NCBI GenBank assembly: GCA_965218555.1
Contig: OZ244625.1
Coordinates: 3,534,001 to 3,598,000 of the forward strand
DNA from: JAPPLB01 sp965218555
GTDB lineage: Bacteria; Acidobacteriota; Terriglobia; Bryobacterales; UBA6623
Length of the DNA: 64,000 nucleotides
Direction of reading: 5' to 3'
The notes under the pieces were generated by a model. The model worked only from the letters and a program-made list of their open reading frames with translations. It did not search any database and was not told the DNA's origin. The position numbers and the translations under genes were made by a program. This document shows, piece by piece, positions 1 to 7,893 of the stretch; the first letter of the stretch is position 1; every line of letters begins with the position of its first letter.

Positions 1-483
1 GCCCATCAACGCGCCAGCCAGAACAAGCGCCCGCGCGCGCGGCAGCCGCGCCACGGCCCTGACAGCTTCCGCGATCTGCGTCTCTCCGACCAGAGGAATC
101 GTGTCCACCGAGATCCGTTCGCCACGAAGATTGTGACGATCCGCCTCGGCGACCGCACCGACCGCGACTTGTCCGACCTGAGCCCCGCCGCCGATGATGA
201 TCAAGCGCTTACCGAAGACACGCTTGAGAGTGTGCTCCTCGGCGACGCGGGCCACCTCGGGCAGATCCTTCAACTGCTCGATAATCGGGTTGAGATCGTC
301 GACGCCGCCAATTTCAAAGAAGACGGTCTCGATCGGCTTGCGGCTGTCGAGGATCGCCACCCAGGTAATGTTGCCGCCGGCGCGCGCGATGATGCCGGTG
401 AGCTGATGCAATACACCCAGCTCGTTCTTGACCTCGACGACCAAACCTCTCGTCGTGTTCTCTTCGTGGACTTCCTGGTTCAT
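1..483 (-). CDS. ACT-domain regulatory protein, 3' end cut by window
   Basis: An open frame runs from ATG at 483 leftward to base 1 with no stop (161 codons), so the C-terminus lies outside the window. The N-terminal part (about residues 12-85) reads as an ACT ligand-binding domain: VVEVKNELGVLHQLTGIIAR, then GGNITWVAIL and a second strand ending in VFFEIGGVDDL. It is followed by a second domain with a glycine-rich turn (IIIGGGAQVGQVAVGAVAEA) and the segment RGERISVDTIPLVGE. ACT domains bind amino acids and regulate enzymes; the second domain resembles one seen with ACT in archaeal and some bacterial proteins of unknown role (DUF5612-like, from memory). Cytosolic; function unknown. The coding pattern and ACT motif are clear; the ligand is not. 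Confidence 0.75.
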   Translation of the reverse strand, partial: MNQEVHEENTTRGLVVEVKNELGVLHQLTGIIARAGGNITWVAILDSRKPIETVFFEIGGVDDLNPIIEQLKDLPEVARVAEEHTLKRVFGKRLIIIGGGAQVGQVAVGAVAEADRHNLRGERISVDTIPLVGETQIAEAVRAVARLPRARALVLAGALMG

Positions 484-560
484 CGAGCTGCACCCGGGCG
501 CCGACAGCGCGCTGCAACGAACGCCGCCGAAGAACCTCCAGTATAGCCAGCGGCTTGGGC

Positions 561-589
561 TGGACCTCTCATAAGGCGTCAGGTATAAT
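561..589 (+). promoter_or_regulatory. sigma70-type promoter for the DHDPS-like gene
   Basis: TGGACC (561-566), a 17-base spacer and a perfect TATAAT (584-589). The predicted start near 596 leaves a leader of about 36 bases with a GGGAGG ribosome site before the ATG at 632. Confidence 0.6.
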
Positions 590-631
590 GCCCTTCGCTG
601 CTACTCCGCCTTTGCCGGGAGGAACCTCGCA

Positions 632-1624
632 ATGATTCCGATCTATTCCCGCCGCCGCATGATGACCATGCTGGGAGCCGCTGCTCTCGGCTCCTCCGTT
701 CGCTTGTCCGGCGCCTCCGGTAAAACCATGAGGGGCGCCTTTATCATCATGGCCACTCCTTATACCGAGGCGAAGGAAGTCGAATACGAGGATTTGGCCG
801 TCGAGGTCGACTTCCTCCATCACTGTGGCGTGCAAGGCATGGTGTGGCCGCAATTCGCCAGCGAGTATCCCTACTTGAAAAAAGAGGAGCGTTTCCAGGG
901 GATGGAGACCCTCGCCAAGGCTGCCAAGGGCAAGAAACCGGCGATGGTCTTCGGCGTTCAGGCCCCGAACATCGATGAGATGCTCGAAGTCGCCCGACAC
1001 GCCGAGAAGCTCGAGCCTGACGCTCTGATAGCCATGCCGCCGAGAGAAGCGAAGTCTCTCGACGACTACCGAGCCTACTATGGTGCGCTGTGCAAGCTCG
1101 CAAAACGACCGGTCTTCATCCAGACGACCGGCGGCGCGGCTGACGTCGAGCCGACCGTGGAGTTCATCGTCGAAATGGGGAAGAAGTACCCGAACTTCGA
1201 CTACATCAAGGAGGAATTCCAGCCGGTCATTCCTCGTCTCGTCGAGTTGTCAAAGCACCGCCCACACGTAATCAAGAGCGTCTTCAGCGGCGCCGCCGGC
1301 CGCGGATGGCCGTATGAGATGCGGTACGACCTGGACGGCACGATGCCCGCTGCGGTGTATGCTGACATCTATGCGCAGCTCTGGGAACTGCACCTTAAGG
1401 GGAAACGGGATGAGATCCGCGATCTTTTCAGCAAGCTGATGCTGATGATCAATCTCAATTCTCACATTTCGGGTGTCCGCAACTACATTCTCAAGCGCCG
1501 CGGAATCTTCAAGACCACCAAGTCCCGACGAGCAGACTACACCTGGTCTGAGGAAGCGGTTACCGAGATTGAGCACAACTTGGCTGCCCTGGCTCCGCAC
1601 TTTCGCGTCAAGCTGCCGACCTGA
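632..1624 (+). CDS. dihydrodipicolinate synthase/N-acetylneuraminate lyase family protein, exported-type leader
   Basis: 330 aa. The first 30 residues carry a basic start (YSRRRMMTMLGAAALGSS) like a Tat or Sec leader, then a (beta/alpha)8 aldolase-like body. The Schiff-base lysine is recognisable in FDYIKEE (about residue 193). Two family landmarks are missing: the GTTGE loop is replaced by WPQFASEYPYL and the YN(V)P tyrosine strand by FIQTTGG. Known DapA/NanA enzymes condense or cleave pyruvate with an aldehyde; without those residues the substrate cannot be named and true DapA activity is unlikely. ATG at 632 has a good GGGAGG site and a promoter upstream. Probably a catabolic lyase of a subgroup annotated only by family. 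Confidence 0.8.
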   Translation: MIPIYSRRRMMTMLGAAALGSSVRLSGASGKTMRGAFIIMATPYTEAKEVEYEDLAVEVDFLHHCGVQGMVWPQFASEYPYLKKEERFQGMETLAKAAKGKKPAMVFGVQAPNIDEMLEVARHAEKLEPDALIAMPPREAKSLDDYRAYYGALCKLAKRPVFIQTTGGAADVEPTVEFIVEMGKKYPNFDYIKEEFQPVIPRLVELSKHRPHVIKSVFSGAAGRGWPYEMRYDLDGTMPAAVYADIYAQLWELHLKGKRDEIRDLFSKLMLMINLNSHISGVRNYILKRRGIFKTTKSRRADYTWSEEAVTEIEHNLAALAPHFRVKLPT

Positions 1625-1725
1625 GTCATGATCCGTTCCCATGAACTTTATTTGCCGCCGCTCTTGCGAGTTCTCCTCCTGCGCTATGTTTGTTTGCCGC
1701 TGCCGGCCTGACGGCGAACCCCTTC

Positions 1726-2520
1726 ATGAGCACTCGTATCTATCAGGTTGACGCCTTCACCGCACGACCTTTTGCCGGCAATCCTGCCGCGATCTGCCTG
1801 CTGCCCGAGCCGCGGAACCCTCAATGGATGCAGCACGTCGCCCGGGAGATGGGCCTCTCGGAAACCGCCTTTCTGACGCCGCAAGAAGACGGGTTTAGCC
1901 TGCGCTGGTTCACGCCCACCGTGGAAGTTGCGCTCTGCGGTCACGCGACTCTTGCGAGCGCCCACGTTCTTTGGCGTCACGAGGGCTACGGCGGGGGCAA
2001 AAAGATTCACTTCTACACTCGCAGCGGCCTGCTGACGGCCTGCAAGGAGGGTGACTGGATCGAGTTGAACTTCCCAGCTACGCCTGAAAAAAAAGTGCTT
2101 CCGCCGCCCGAGTTGCTTCATGGTCTGGGTGCCGACAACGACTACATCTACGTTGGGAAAAACCAGTTTGACTTTGTCGTGGAAGTCTCGAAAGAGGAGA
2201 CGGTTCGCAAGCTGCGTCCGGATCTGCGTGAACTGAAGGAAGTCGATGCGCGGTGCATCGTGGTGACAAGCCGCTCGGCCGCTCCGTACGATTTCGTCTC
2301 TCGGTGCTTCGGCCCCGCCACCGGTATCGACGAAGATCCGGTCACGGGATCTACACACTGCTGCTTGGGTCCCTATTGGCAAGAACGCCTCGAAAAGGAT
2401 ACTTTCCTTGCTTATCAAGCGTCAGCTCGGGGTGGCGAACTGCGCGTCCGCGTCGCTGGCGACCGTGTCTATCTGAGCGGTCAGGCTGTCACGGTAACGC
2501 GCGGCGAAATGGAAGTTTGA
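1726..2520 (+). CDS. PhzF family isomerase/epimerase
   Basis: 264 aa with the diaminopimelate-epimerase-like double fold. Visible landmarks: DAFTARPFAGNPAAICLL at the N-terminus, the catalytic glutamate in MGLSETAFL, ALCGHATLASAHVL, and the second-domain anion-binding loop DEDPVTGSTHCCLGPYW. The family includes PhzF of phenazine synthesis, but most members have unknown substrates and no other phenazine genes are present here. The frame is open from 1690, but family proteins begin directly with M-x-x-x-YQVDAFT, so the ATG at 1726 is preferred; no clear ribosome site precedes it. Cytosolic. Confidence 0.88.
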   Translation: MSTRIYQVDAFTARPFAGNPAAICLLPEPRNPQWMQHVAREMGLSETAFLTPQEDGFSLRWFTPTVEVALCGHATLASAHVLWRHEGYGGGKKIHFYTRSGLLTACKEGDWIELNFPATPEKKVLPPPELLHGLGADNDYIYVGKNQFDFVVEVSKEETVRKLRPDLRELKEVDARCIVVTSRSAAPYDFVSRCFGPATGIDEDPVTGSTHCCLGPYWQERLEKDTFLAYQASARGGELRVRVAGDRVYLSGQAVTVTRGEMEV

Positions 2521-2607
2521 CCGGATCGGAAGGCGGCGGGTATGAGAGGTAAGCCGCACGCACCCAAAACGCCTTCCCGCGCGTAGTAGAATCAGCCGCC
2601 AAACGAA

Positions 2608-3549
2608 GTGCTTGGTTTCCTTCTTGTCCTAGTCTTCGGCTTCGGTGCGGCGGTGCAAGCCGCGGACATCGACTTGCTCGATCTGATCCCAGCCGACAGC
2701 CGTATCGTCACGATTGAAAGGCCGCGACAGTTTCGCGGCACACCGCTGGCGAACCATTGGCCGGACCATCCTTTCGGTGACGCATATCCGATTGAGTCGG
2801 TCGATCAGGTAGTCTCGGTCTTCGGCATCGCCGAGAACGAGGAGGAAGGATTTCTCCTTTACCTTTTGCGCGTCGACCCGATCGTGCTGCGCGGCTTGGC
2901 CTCGGCCGCTGATCGAATCGAACGGGTCCGCGAAGTCGAAATTCTCCATTTCCGCGAAGAAGACGGTCGCAAGACGGTAATCGTGGGCGGGTCGGTGTTG
3001 ATTTGGGGGGATACTGATCCGGTCGAGGACGCGCTGGAACTGTTTCAAACGAATAAAGTCGCGACTCTGCCGCGGCGAGTACGAACGACGCTCACCACCC
3101 TGCGTGAACGCACGCTTACGGCGACCTGGGTGATGCCGCCAAAATATCCCTATCCTCCGGAGGGGCCCCGTGCCTTTGGCGATCGAATCGAGCTACTGGT
3201 CGATCAGGCCTACTCGACGCTCCGTTGGGTCGACGGTTGGATCGAGTCGCACGAGGAGTTCGTCGCAGACTCTCCGGAGAACGTCTCCCATCTCGCCGAC
3301 CTGATTCGCAAGGTCGTCCAACAGGGCGCATCCGTGGACGAAGACACGCAGTTCAGCGAGCTTCTTCTCCGCCACCATCGCAACTTCGGCGAATCCGCCC
3401 GGATCACCGAGACAGACGACACGGTTCGGTTGTCCGTCCGGCTCTCCCCCGCCGAGCTTGAAAAGTTGCTGCAAGAGATGGACAATGAATCACCGGAAAC
3501 CGTCAACCCGGAGGCTCCCGATGAGGCACCGCTTCAGATCTCTCCATAG
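2608..3549 (+). CDS. hypothetical secreted protein, overlaps the following dipeptidase gene
   Basis: 313 aa from a GTG start. Residues 1-18 (LGFLLVLVFGFGAAVQA) look like a cleavable signal peptide, followed by DIDLLDLIPADSRIVTIE. The rest is a mixed alpha/beta soluble domain, acidic toward the C-terminus, with a proline-rich tail (ESPETVNPEAPDEAPLQ). I do not recognise a family; the start resembles periplasmic proteins that compute a penalty-like sum over a substrate, but this is only impression. Its last 29 bases overlap the start of the M19 dipeptidase gene, which points to translational coupling and a shared envelope role. Confidence 0.7.
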   Translation: MLGFLLVLVFGFGAAVQAADIDLLDLIPADSRIVTIERPRQFRGTPLANHWPDHPFGDAYPIESVDQVVSVFGIAENEEEGFLLYLLRVDPIVLRGLASAADRIERVREVEILHFREEDGRKTVIVGGSVLIWGDTDPVEDALELFQTNKVATLPRRVRTTLTTLRERTLTATWVMPPKYPYPPEGPRAFGDRIELLVDQAYSTLRWVDGWIESHEEFVADSPENVSHLADLIRKVVQQGASVDEDTQFSELLLRHHRNFGESARITETDDTVRLSVRLSPAELEKLLQEMDNESPETVNPEAPDEAPLQISP

Positions 3550-4810
3550 AACTCTCGTCCTCCTGGCCACCGCCTGCGTCGCGCTCGTTCCTGCGGCGGG
3601 CCAAGGCATCAACGCCGCCAAGCTTCACGACGAAGCCATCGTCGTCGATGGCCATGTCCACATCATCACGCCGGTATTCCATCAAGGCATCGACCCCTGG
3701 CAAGTGCAGGAGACAGGTCTGTGGGACTATGCCCGAGCCAAGCAAGGCGGACTCGACGTGGTGATCCACACGGTCTACATCGAAGACCCCTACAACAATT
3801 ACAACTACGCCGTCAAACAAGCCGTTCGGCTGATCGAGACGTTCTATCAGGTTCTCGACGCAAACTCCGACAAGATGGAGCTTGCCCTGACGTCAGCCGA
3901 TGTGCGCCGCATTGTCTCTAAGGGCAAGATGGCCGCCATCCTCGCTCTGGAGGGCGGCTTCGATACCGAAGGCGACCTCCAAGTGCTGCGGCTCTTCCAT
4001 CGGCTCGGTGTCCGGATGATCCAACCGATCAGCCACAACACGACGAACACTTTCCTCGATGCCGGACTCGGTGAGAAAAAATGGGGTGGACTCACCGAGC
4101 ACGGCCGCGAGGTCATCGCCGAGATGAACCGCCTCGGCATCATGATCGACATCTCGCACGCCACTGACGAAGGCAAGCTACAGATCATCGAGACGAGCAA
4201 AGCGCCGGTCGTCGGGAGTCACCACGGGCTGCGGCATTTCGTCGACTACCCCCGCAACCTTTCTGACGAAGTGCTGCGCACCATGGCCGCCAAGGGTGGT
4301 TTGATGGGCATGCATTCGAGCTCGAGCTTCCTCAGCCAGGCAGTCGTTGAGTGGCTGCAGCGGAGCCAGCCCGCACCAGCCGGGGTCGCTCGACACAAAA
4401 TCCCAGGATACGAATTCTCTCGGCCCTCCTATGGGGACTTCGGCAAGTACATCCGGTCGCTCGACGCCGAAATGCATGACCGTTGGGTGCGTGAGCGGAC
4501 GAACCGCGGCGGGACCGGCTACGGCACCCCTTGGCGTGAGCGGCACAAACGTGCCGTCGATGCCGGCGCGCCGCTCCCCACCGTCAGCGACTGGGCGGAC
4601 CAGCTTGACTATGCTGTCGAGATGGTCGGCGATGATCACGTCGGCCTCGGCCTCGATCTGATGAGCGGCCCCAATCTGCTCGACTTCGATGCCACCGGCT
4701 ATCCCCGTCTCACCGAAGCCCTCGTCAAGAAGGGCTACAGCGAGCAGCGCATCAAGAGGATCCTCGGCGAAAACTGGCTCCGCCTCCTCGACGCCGCCAA
4801 GGCCCCATGA
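3521..4810 (+). CDS. membrane dipeptidase, peptidase family M19
   Basis: 429 aa. The ATG at 3521 lies 7 bases after a GGAGG inside the end of the upstream gene, so this start is preferred over an earlier in-frame ATG at 3458. A signal peptide (residues 1-27, LVLLATACVALVPAAG) is followed by the renal-dipeptidase TIM barrel: DGHVHI (zinc-binding His-x-His), the bridging glutamate in ALEGGFD, then MIQPISHNTTN, IDISHATDEG and VVGSHHGLRHF. The C-terminus has DHVGLGLDLMSG. M19 enzymes hydrolyse dipeptides, including those with a D-residue, outside the cytoplasm. Good fit in length and motif order. Confidence 0.88.
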   Translation: MRHRFRSLHRTLVLLATACVALVPAAGQGINAAKLHDEAIVVDGHVHIITPVFHQGIDPWQVQETGLWDYARAKQGGLDVVIHTVYIEDPYNNYNYAVKQAVRLIETFYQVLDANSDKMELALTSADVRRIVSKGKMAAILALEGGFDTEGDLQVLRLFHRLGVRMIQPISHNTTNTFLDAGLGEKKWGGLTEHGREVIAEMNRLGIMIDISHATDEGKLQIIETSKAPVVGSHHGLRHFVDYPRNLSDEVLRTMAAKGGLMGMHSSSSFLSQAVVEWLQRSQPAPAGVARHKIPGYEFSRPSYGDFGKYIRSLDAEMHDRWVRERTNRGGTGYGTPWRERHKRAVDAGAPLPTVSDWADQLDYAVEMVGDDHVGLGLDLMSGPNLLDFDATGYPRLTEALVKKGYSEQRIKRILGENWLRLLDAAKAP

Positions 4811-4922
4811 GGGGTGAGGACCGCGTTGCGGCCCTGTCCGTGATCGTTGTATTCCGATCGATGGCGCCTCTCTCGCCGCCTCAACCCATACGTGCCGACG
4901 AGGTCGCGTAGAGGAGAAATCC

Positions 4923-4973
4923 ATGCTCCCCTGTAAGTCTGACCGCCTCCGATGTCTCGGGAAGGCTCCGTGA
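4923..4973 (+). CDS. possible 16-residue leader peptide
   Basis: A strong ribosome site (GAGGAG) sits 7 bases before ATG, and the frame then runs only 16 codons (MLPCKSDRLRCLGKAP) to TGA. It lies 84 bases before the D-2-hydroxyacid dehydrogenase gene. It could be a leader peptide, or the start of a lost gene. No other evidence of translation. Confidence 0.2.
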   Translation: MLPCKSDRLRCLGKAP

Positions 4974-5057
4974 CACGACGGCTTGGGCGGTTTTCTCAGA
5001 GCCGCCGCAGTGTTATCCTTCGCTTCCGTACTTCAATATCGTCTCGGGAGATCCATC

Positions 5058-6089
5058 ATGAAAAAGATTCTGGTTCTGCTGCTCTTGGTCTCGGCCGCCG
5101 CTTCCGCCGCCGACAAGAAGATCCTCCTTCGCGGCGGCGAGACCTCGTTCACAGCCAACGATCATGCCGTCGCTCGCTACAAGAAGGCCGTCGGCGACCG
5201 TGCCGACATCGTCGTCGCCCGCTCGCAGGAAGAGTTCGACCGGCACATCGTCGATGCCCACGGGGTGCTTGGCGGCATCAACAAGGAGCAGTTCGCCAAG
5301 GCAAAGAATCTCGAGTGGGTCCAAACCGCAAGCGCTGGTGTCGAGGCCTACGCTTTCTGGCCGGAGTTCCTCGAAAGCGATGTCATGTTGACGAACTGTA
5401 AGGTCGTGCAGGGACCGTCGGTTGCCGACCATGCACTGGCGCTCTTCCTGGCGCTGGCGCGCGGACTGCAATCCTATATACCCGACATGCAGACCCAGAC
5501 CTGGAAGTCCCGCGCCCAGGCGCCTGAGACCATCCGTGAGCTACAGGGTATGACGGCCGTGGTGGTGGGCGTCGGGGGCATCGGTACTCAGATTGCCCAG
5601 CGCCTGCACGGTTTCGGGATCGAAGTCATCGGCGTTGACCCGCGAGACATCCCGGTATCGAACTTCGTGCCGATAGTTGTTAAGCCGGACGACGTCGATA
5701 GTGTGCTCCCGAAAGCCGACGCCGTTTTTGTCGCTGCTCCGTGGACGCCCGAAAGCGAGAACATGATCGGCGCGCGGCAGTTCGATCTCATGAAAGACGA
5801 TGCCTACTTCATCGTGATATCGCGCGGGGGCCTCTATGACCGCGAGGCGCTTGTCAAGACGCTTGACAGCGGCAAGCTTCTCGGCGTCGGCCTCGACGTA
5901 ACCCGGCCCGAGCCACTGCCCAAAGACCACGCCCTTTGGCGATTCAAGAACGTGATCATCACCCCCCATATGGCGTCGCTGTCGGACGCCGCGAATGGCC
6001 GCCGCCTCGGCGTGATGGTCGATAATGTCGGACGCTTCGCCCACGGCCGCCCGCTCGTGAACCTGGTCGACAAAAGCGTCGGTTACTAA
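5058..6089 (+). CDS. D-isomer-specific 2-hydroxyacid dehydrogenase with an N-terminal signal peptide
   Basis: 343 aa from the ATG at 5058 (the frame is open from 4983, but the signal peptide KKILVLLLLVSAAASA begins here). Family landmarks: nucleotide-binding VVVGVGGIGTQIAQRL, the catalytic arginine in VISRGGLYDREAL, the glutamate in DVTRPEPLPKDHALW and the histidine in VIITPHMASL. These reduce 2-oxoacids or oxidise D-2-hydroxyacids with NAD(P)H in the cytosol. A clean signal peptide on such an enzyme is odd, since NAD is not available in the periplasm. The substrate is not predictable. The preceding genes (dipeptidase, secreted protein) are also envelope-directed. Confidence 0.85.
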   Translation: MKKILVLLLLVSAAASAADKKILLRGGETSFTANDHAVARYKKAVGDRADIVVARSQEEFDRHIVDAHGVLGGINKEQFAKAKNLEWVQTASAGVEAYAFWPEFLESDVMLTNCKVVQGPSVADHALALFLALARGLQSYIPDMQTQTWKSRAQAPETIRELQGMTAVVVGVGGIGTQIAQRLHGFGIEVIGVDPRDIPVSNFVPIVVKPDDVDSVLPKADAVFVAAPWTPESENMIGARQFDLMKDDAYFIVISRGGLYDREALVKTLDSGKLLGVGLDVTRPEPLPKDHALWRFKNVIITPHMASLSDAANGRRLGVMVDNVGRFAHGRPLVNLVDKSVGY

Positions 6090-6236
6090 TGCAGGGCTCT
6101 TTGAAGCCTTCGATCCGTCACGGACACTCCTGGAGGCGAGCTTGCTCTGTGGATTTCTACTGAGGGCTGCTGAAGCTGTGTCCGGTCGGACTCAAGACCG
6201 GTGGAAGGGGTTTGTCATACCCTGAAGAGGAGCCGC

Positions 6237-7133
6237 ATGTCGTCGAATCCTCCGCCGCTGTTTCCGCCAAGGGTTATCCGTTACCCGCCGCAGGTCTACG
6301 AGACGAGCACGAACGGGGGGTACGTCCCCGATCAGCCGCAGTTCCGACCGCGCAAGAAAAAGATTTGGCTCCACTTGCTGTTGTTCCTGCTGACGGTGGC
6401 CTCGACGACGCTGGTGCAAGGCCCTGTCTATTCCGTTTGCGTCCTGAGCATCCTGACGGCGCACGAGTTTGGTCATTACTTTGCTGCCCGGCACTATCGA
6501 GTGCCGGCGACCCTGCCCTATTTCATTCCCTTCCCGTCGTTTCTGGGGACTCTCGGGGCAGTCATTCGGATGTCGCCTTACATTCCGAACCGCCGCGCTT
6601 TGTTCGACATTGCGGCGGCCGGCCCGGTCGCGGGGTTGGTTGTGGCTTTCCCGTTGAGCTTTCTCGGCATCTATCTTTCCGAACAGGTGCCGACACCGGA
6701 GCAAGGGGCGAACTGGATCAACTTGGGCGACCCATTGATGTTTCGCGCCATGCAATGGCTGATCTTCGGATATCAGCCCGACGAAGTCGCACTTCTCTTG
6801 CATCCGGTTGCGTTCGCCGGTTGGGTCGGGCTTTTTGTCACGGCTCTGAACCTCCTGCCGATCAGTCAGCTCGACGGCGGTCACATCAACTATGCGCTGT
6901 TCGGCCGCCGGAGCCGGATGGTGGCGACCGTCGCGTTTGTGCTTCTGGCGATCGTCACGGTGATTCAGGGGTTTCAGTATCTAATCATGCTGATCCTGCT
7001 TTGGTTCATGGGGATCGGCCACCCGCCGACTCTGAACGATGCCGTTGACCTCGGACGCGGGCGCCGGCAGATCGGGTTCTGGCTTTGGGTGATCTTCATT
7101 TTGTGCTTCACTCCGGCGCCGTTTCGCATGTAA
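6237..7133 (+). CDS. site-2-type intramembrane metalloprotease, family M50
   Basis: 298 aa. ATG at 6237 follows GAGGAG by 6 bases. After a proline-rich cytosolic N-terminus (about 45 residues) there are several hydrophobic segments. Zinc site: AHEFGHYFAARHY (HExxH about residues 76-80); third ligand in LNLLPISQLDGGHINYAL (about 205-220). The segment YFIPFPSFLGTLGAVIRM between them fits the cyanobacterial/plant EGY-like subgroup. Members cleave substrates inside the membrane; the target is unknown and no anti-sigma partner lies nearby. The gene ends 20 bases before the glutathione peroxidase. Confidence 0.87.
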   Translation: MSSNPPPLFPPRVIRYPPQVYETSTNGGYVPDQPQFRPRKKKIWLHLLLFLLTVASTTLVQGPVYSVCVLSILTAHEFGHYFAARHYRVPATLPYFIPFPSFLGTLGAVIRMSPYIPNRRALFDIAAAGPVAGLVVAFPLSFLGIYLSEQVPTPEQGANWINLGDPLMFRAMQWLIFGYQPDEVALLLHPVAFAGWVGLFVTALNLLPISQLDGGHINYALFGRRSRMVATVAFVLLAIVTVIQGFQYLIMLILLWFMGIGHPPTLNDAVDLGRGRRQIGFWLWVIFILCFTPAPFRM

Positions 7134-7141
7134 GGCAGTCG

Positions 7142-7147
7142 TATAAT
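7142..7147 (+). promoter_or_regulatory. perfect -10 element TATAAT just before gpx
   Basis: TATAAT ends 6 bases before the ATG at 7154. A transcript from here would start on or next to the start codon (leaderless). No good -35 is visible at the usual spacing. Confidence 0.45.
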
Positions 7148-7153
7148 GTCGCT

Positions 7154-7696
7154 ATGAGAAAATCGATCCGATGGTTCGCTCTGGCTTGCTTGTTCGTGCT
7201 CCCCTTGTCCGCCGCCAACAGTGTTCACGATTTCACGCTCGACTCGATAGACGGTGAAGCCACTGCACTCGGCGCTTACAAGGGCAAAGTGCTCCTGATG
7301 GTGAACGTGGCAAGCCGCTGCGGCTTCACGCCTCAATACAAAGGGCTGGAAGCGCTCTACCGCAAGTACAAGGACCGGGGGCTGGTGGTCATGGGCTTCC
7401 CGGCCAACAATTTCGGTGGGCAGGAGCCCGGCACGAACAACGAGATCAAGGCCTTCTGCTCCCGTAACTTCGACGTGAGCTTCCCGATGTTCAGCAAGAT
7501 CTCGGTCAAAGGCGTGGATACGCACCCTCTCTATCAGTTCTTGACGGACAAGTCGGCTCATCCGGAAACCGGCGGCGAGGTGCCCTGGAACTTCACGAAG
7601 TTCTTGGCGGATGGTGATGGCAAAGTCATCGGCCGTTTCGCGCCGGATGTCGAGCCCGCGAAGATCTCGCCGGCGATCGAAGCCGCGCTGAGGTAG
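7154..7696 (+). CDS. glutathione peroxidase family protein (thiol peroxidase), exported
   Basis: 180 aa with a signal peptide (residues 1-20, IRWFALACLFVLPLSA). The catalytic tetrad is complete for the cysteine type: Cys56 in NVASRCGFT, Gln90 in ANNFGGQEPG, and Trp145 and Asn146 in VPWNFTKFL. The second motif GFPANNF is typical. Non-selenium members reduce peroxides with thioredoxin-like donors. The signal peptide places it in the envelope. ATG at 7154 is chosen because the signal peptide begins there; a TATAAT lies 6 bases upstream and no ribosome site is seen. Confidence 0.9.
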   Translation: MRKSIRWFALACLFVLPLSAANSVHDFTLDSIDGEATALGAYKGKVLLMVNVASRCGFTPQYKGLEALYRKYKDRGLVVMGFPANNFGGQEPGTNNEIKAFCSRNFDVSFPMFSKISVKGVDTHPLYQFLTDKSAHPETGGEVPWNFTKFLADGDGKVIGRFAPDVEPAKISPAIEAALR

Positions 7697-7893
7697 GCAG
7701 GTAAGGTCGTACTCGCGGCGCCTTGCATCGTCTACAGCCGGGTCCCGTTGGAGGGAAGCCGATTCGCTATTCTCTAAACTCGGCTGAATGCGCGAGGGCT
7801 CCCCGCGAGCAAGGAGCCGCACGGTATGCGGCGCCGATATCCTGGCTCGTGGGGTGTTCGGAGGAACATGTGTCCTCGCCGCAGCCTCGATGA

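Noticed and set aside
1726..2520. Phenazine biosynthesis cluster
   Set aside because: Only a PhzF-family protein is present; the family is broad and no other phz gene is seen.
6176..6230. tRNA-Leu-like anticodon hairpin (CCGGTC-GGACTCAA-GACCGG)
   Set aside because: The loop is 8 bases and there is no acceptor stem or intact T arm.
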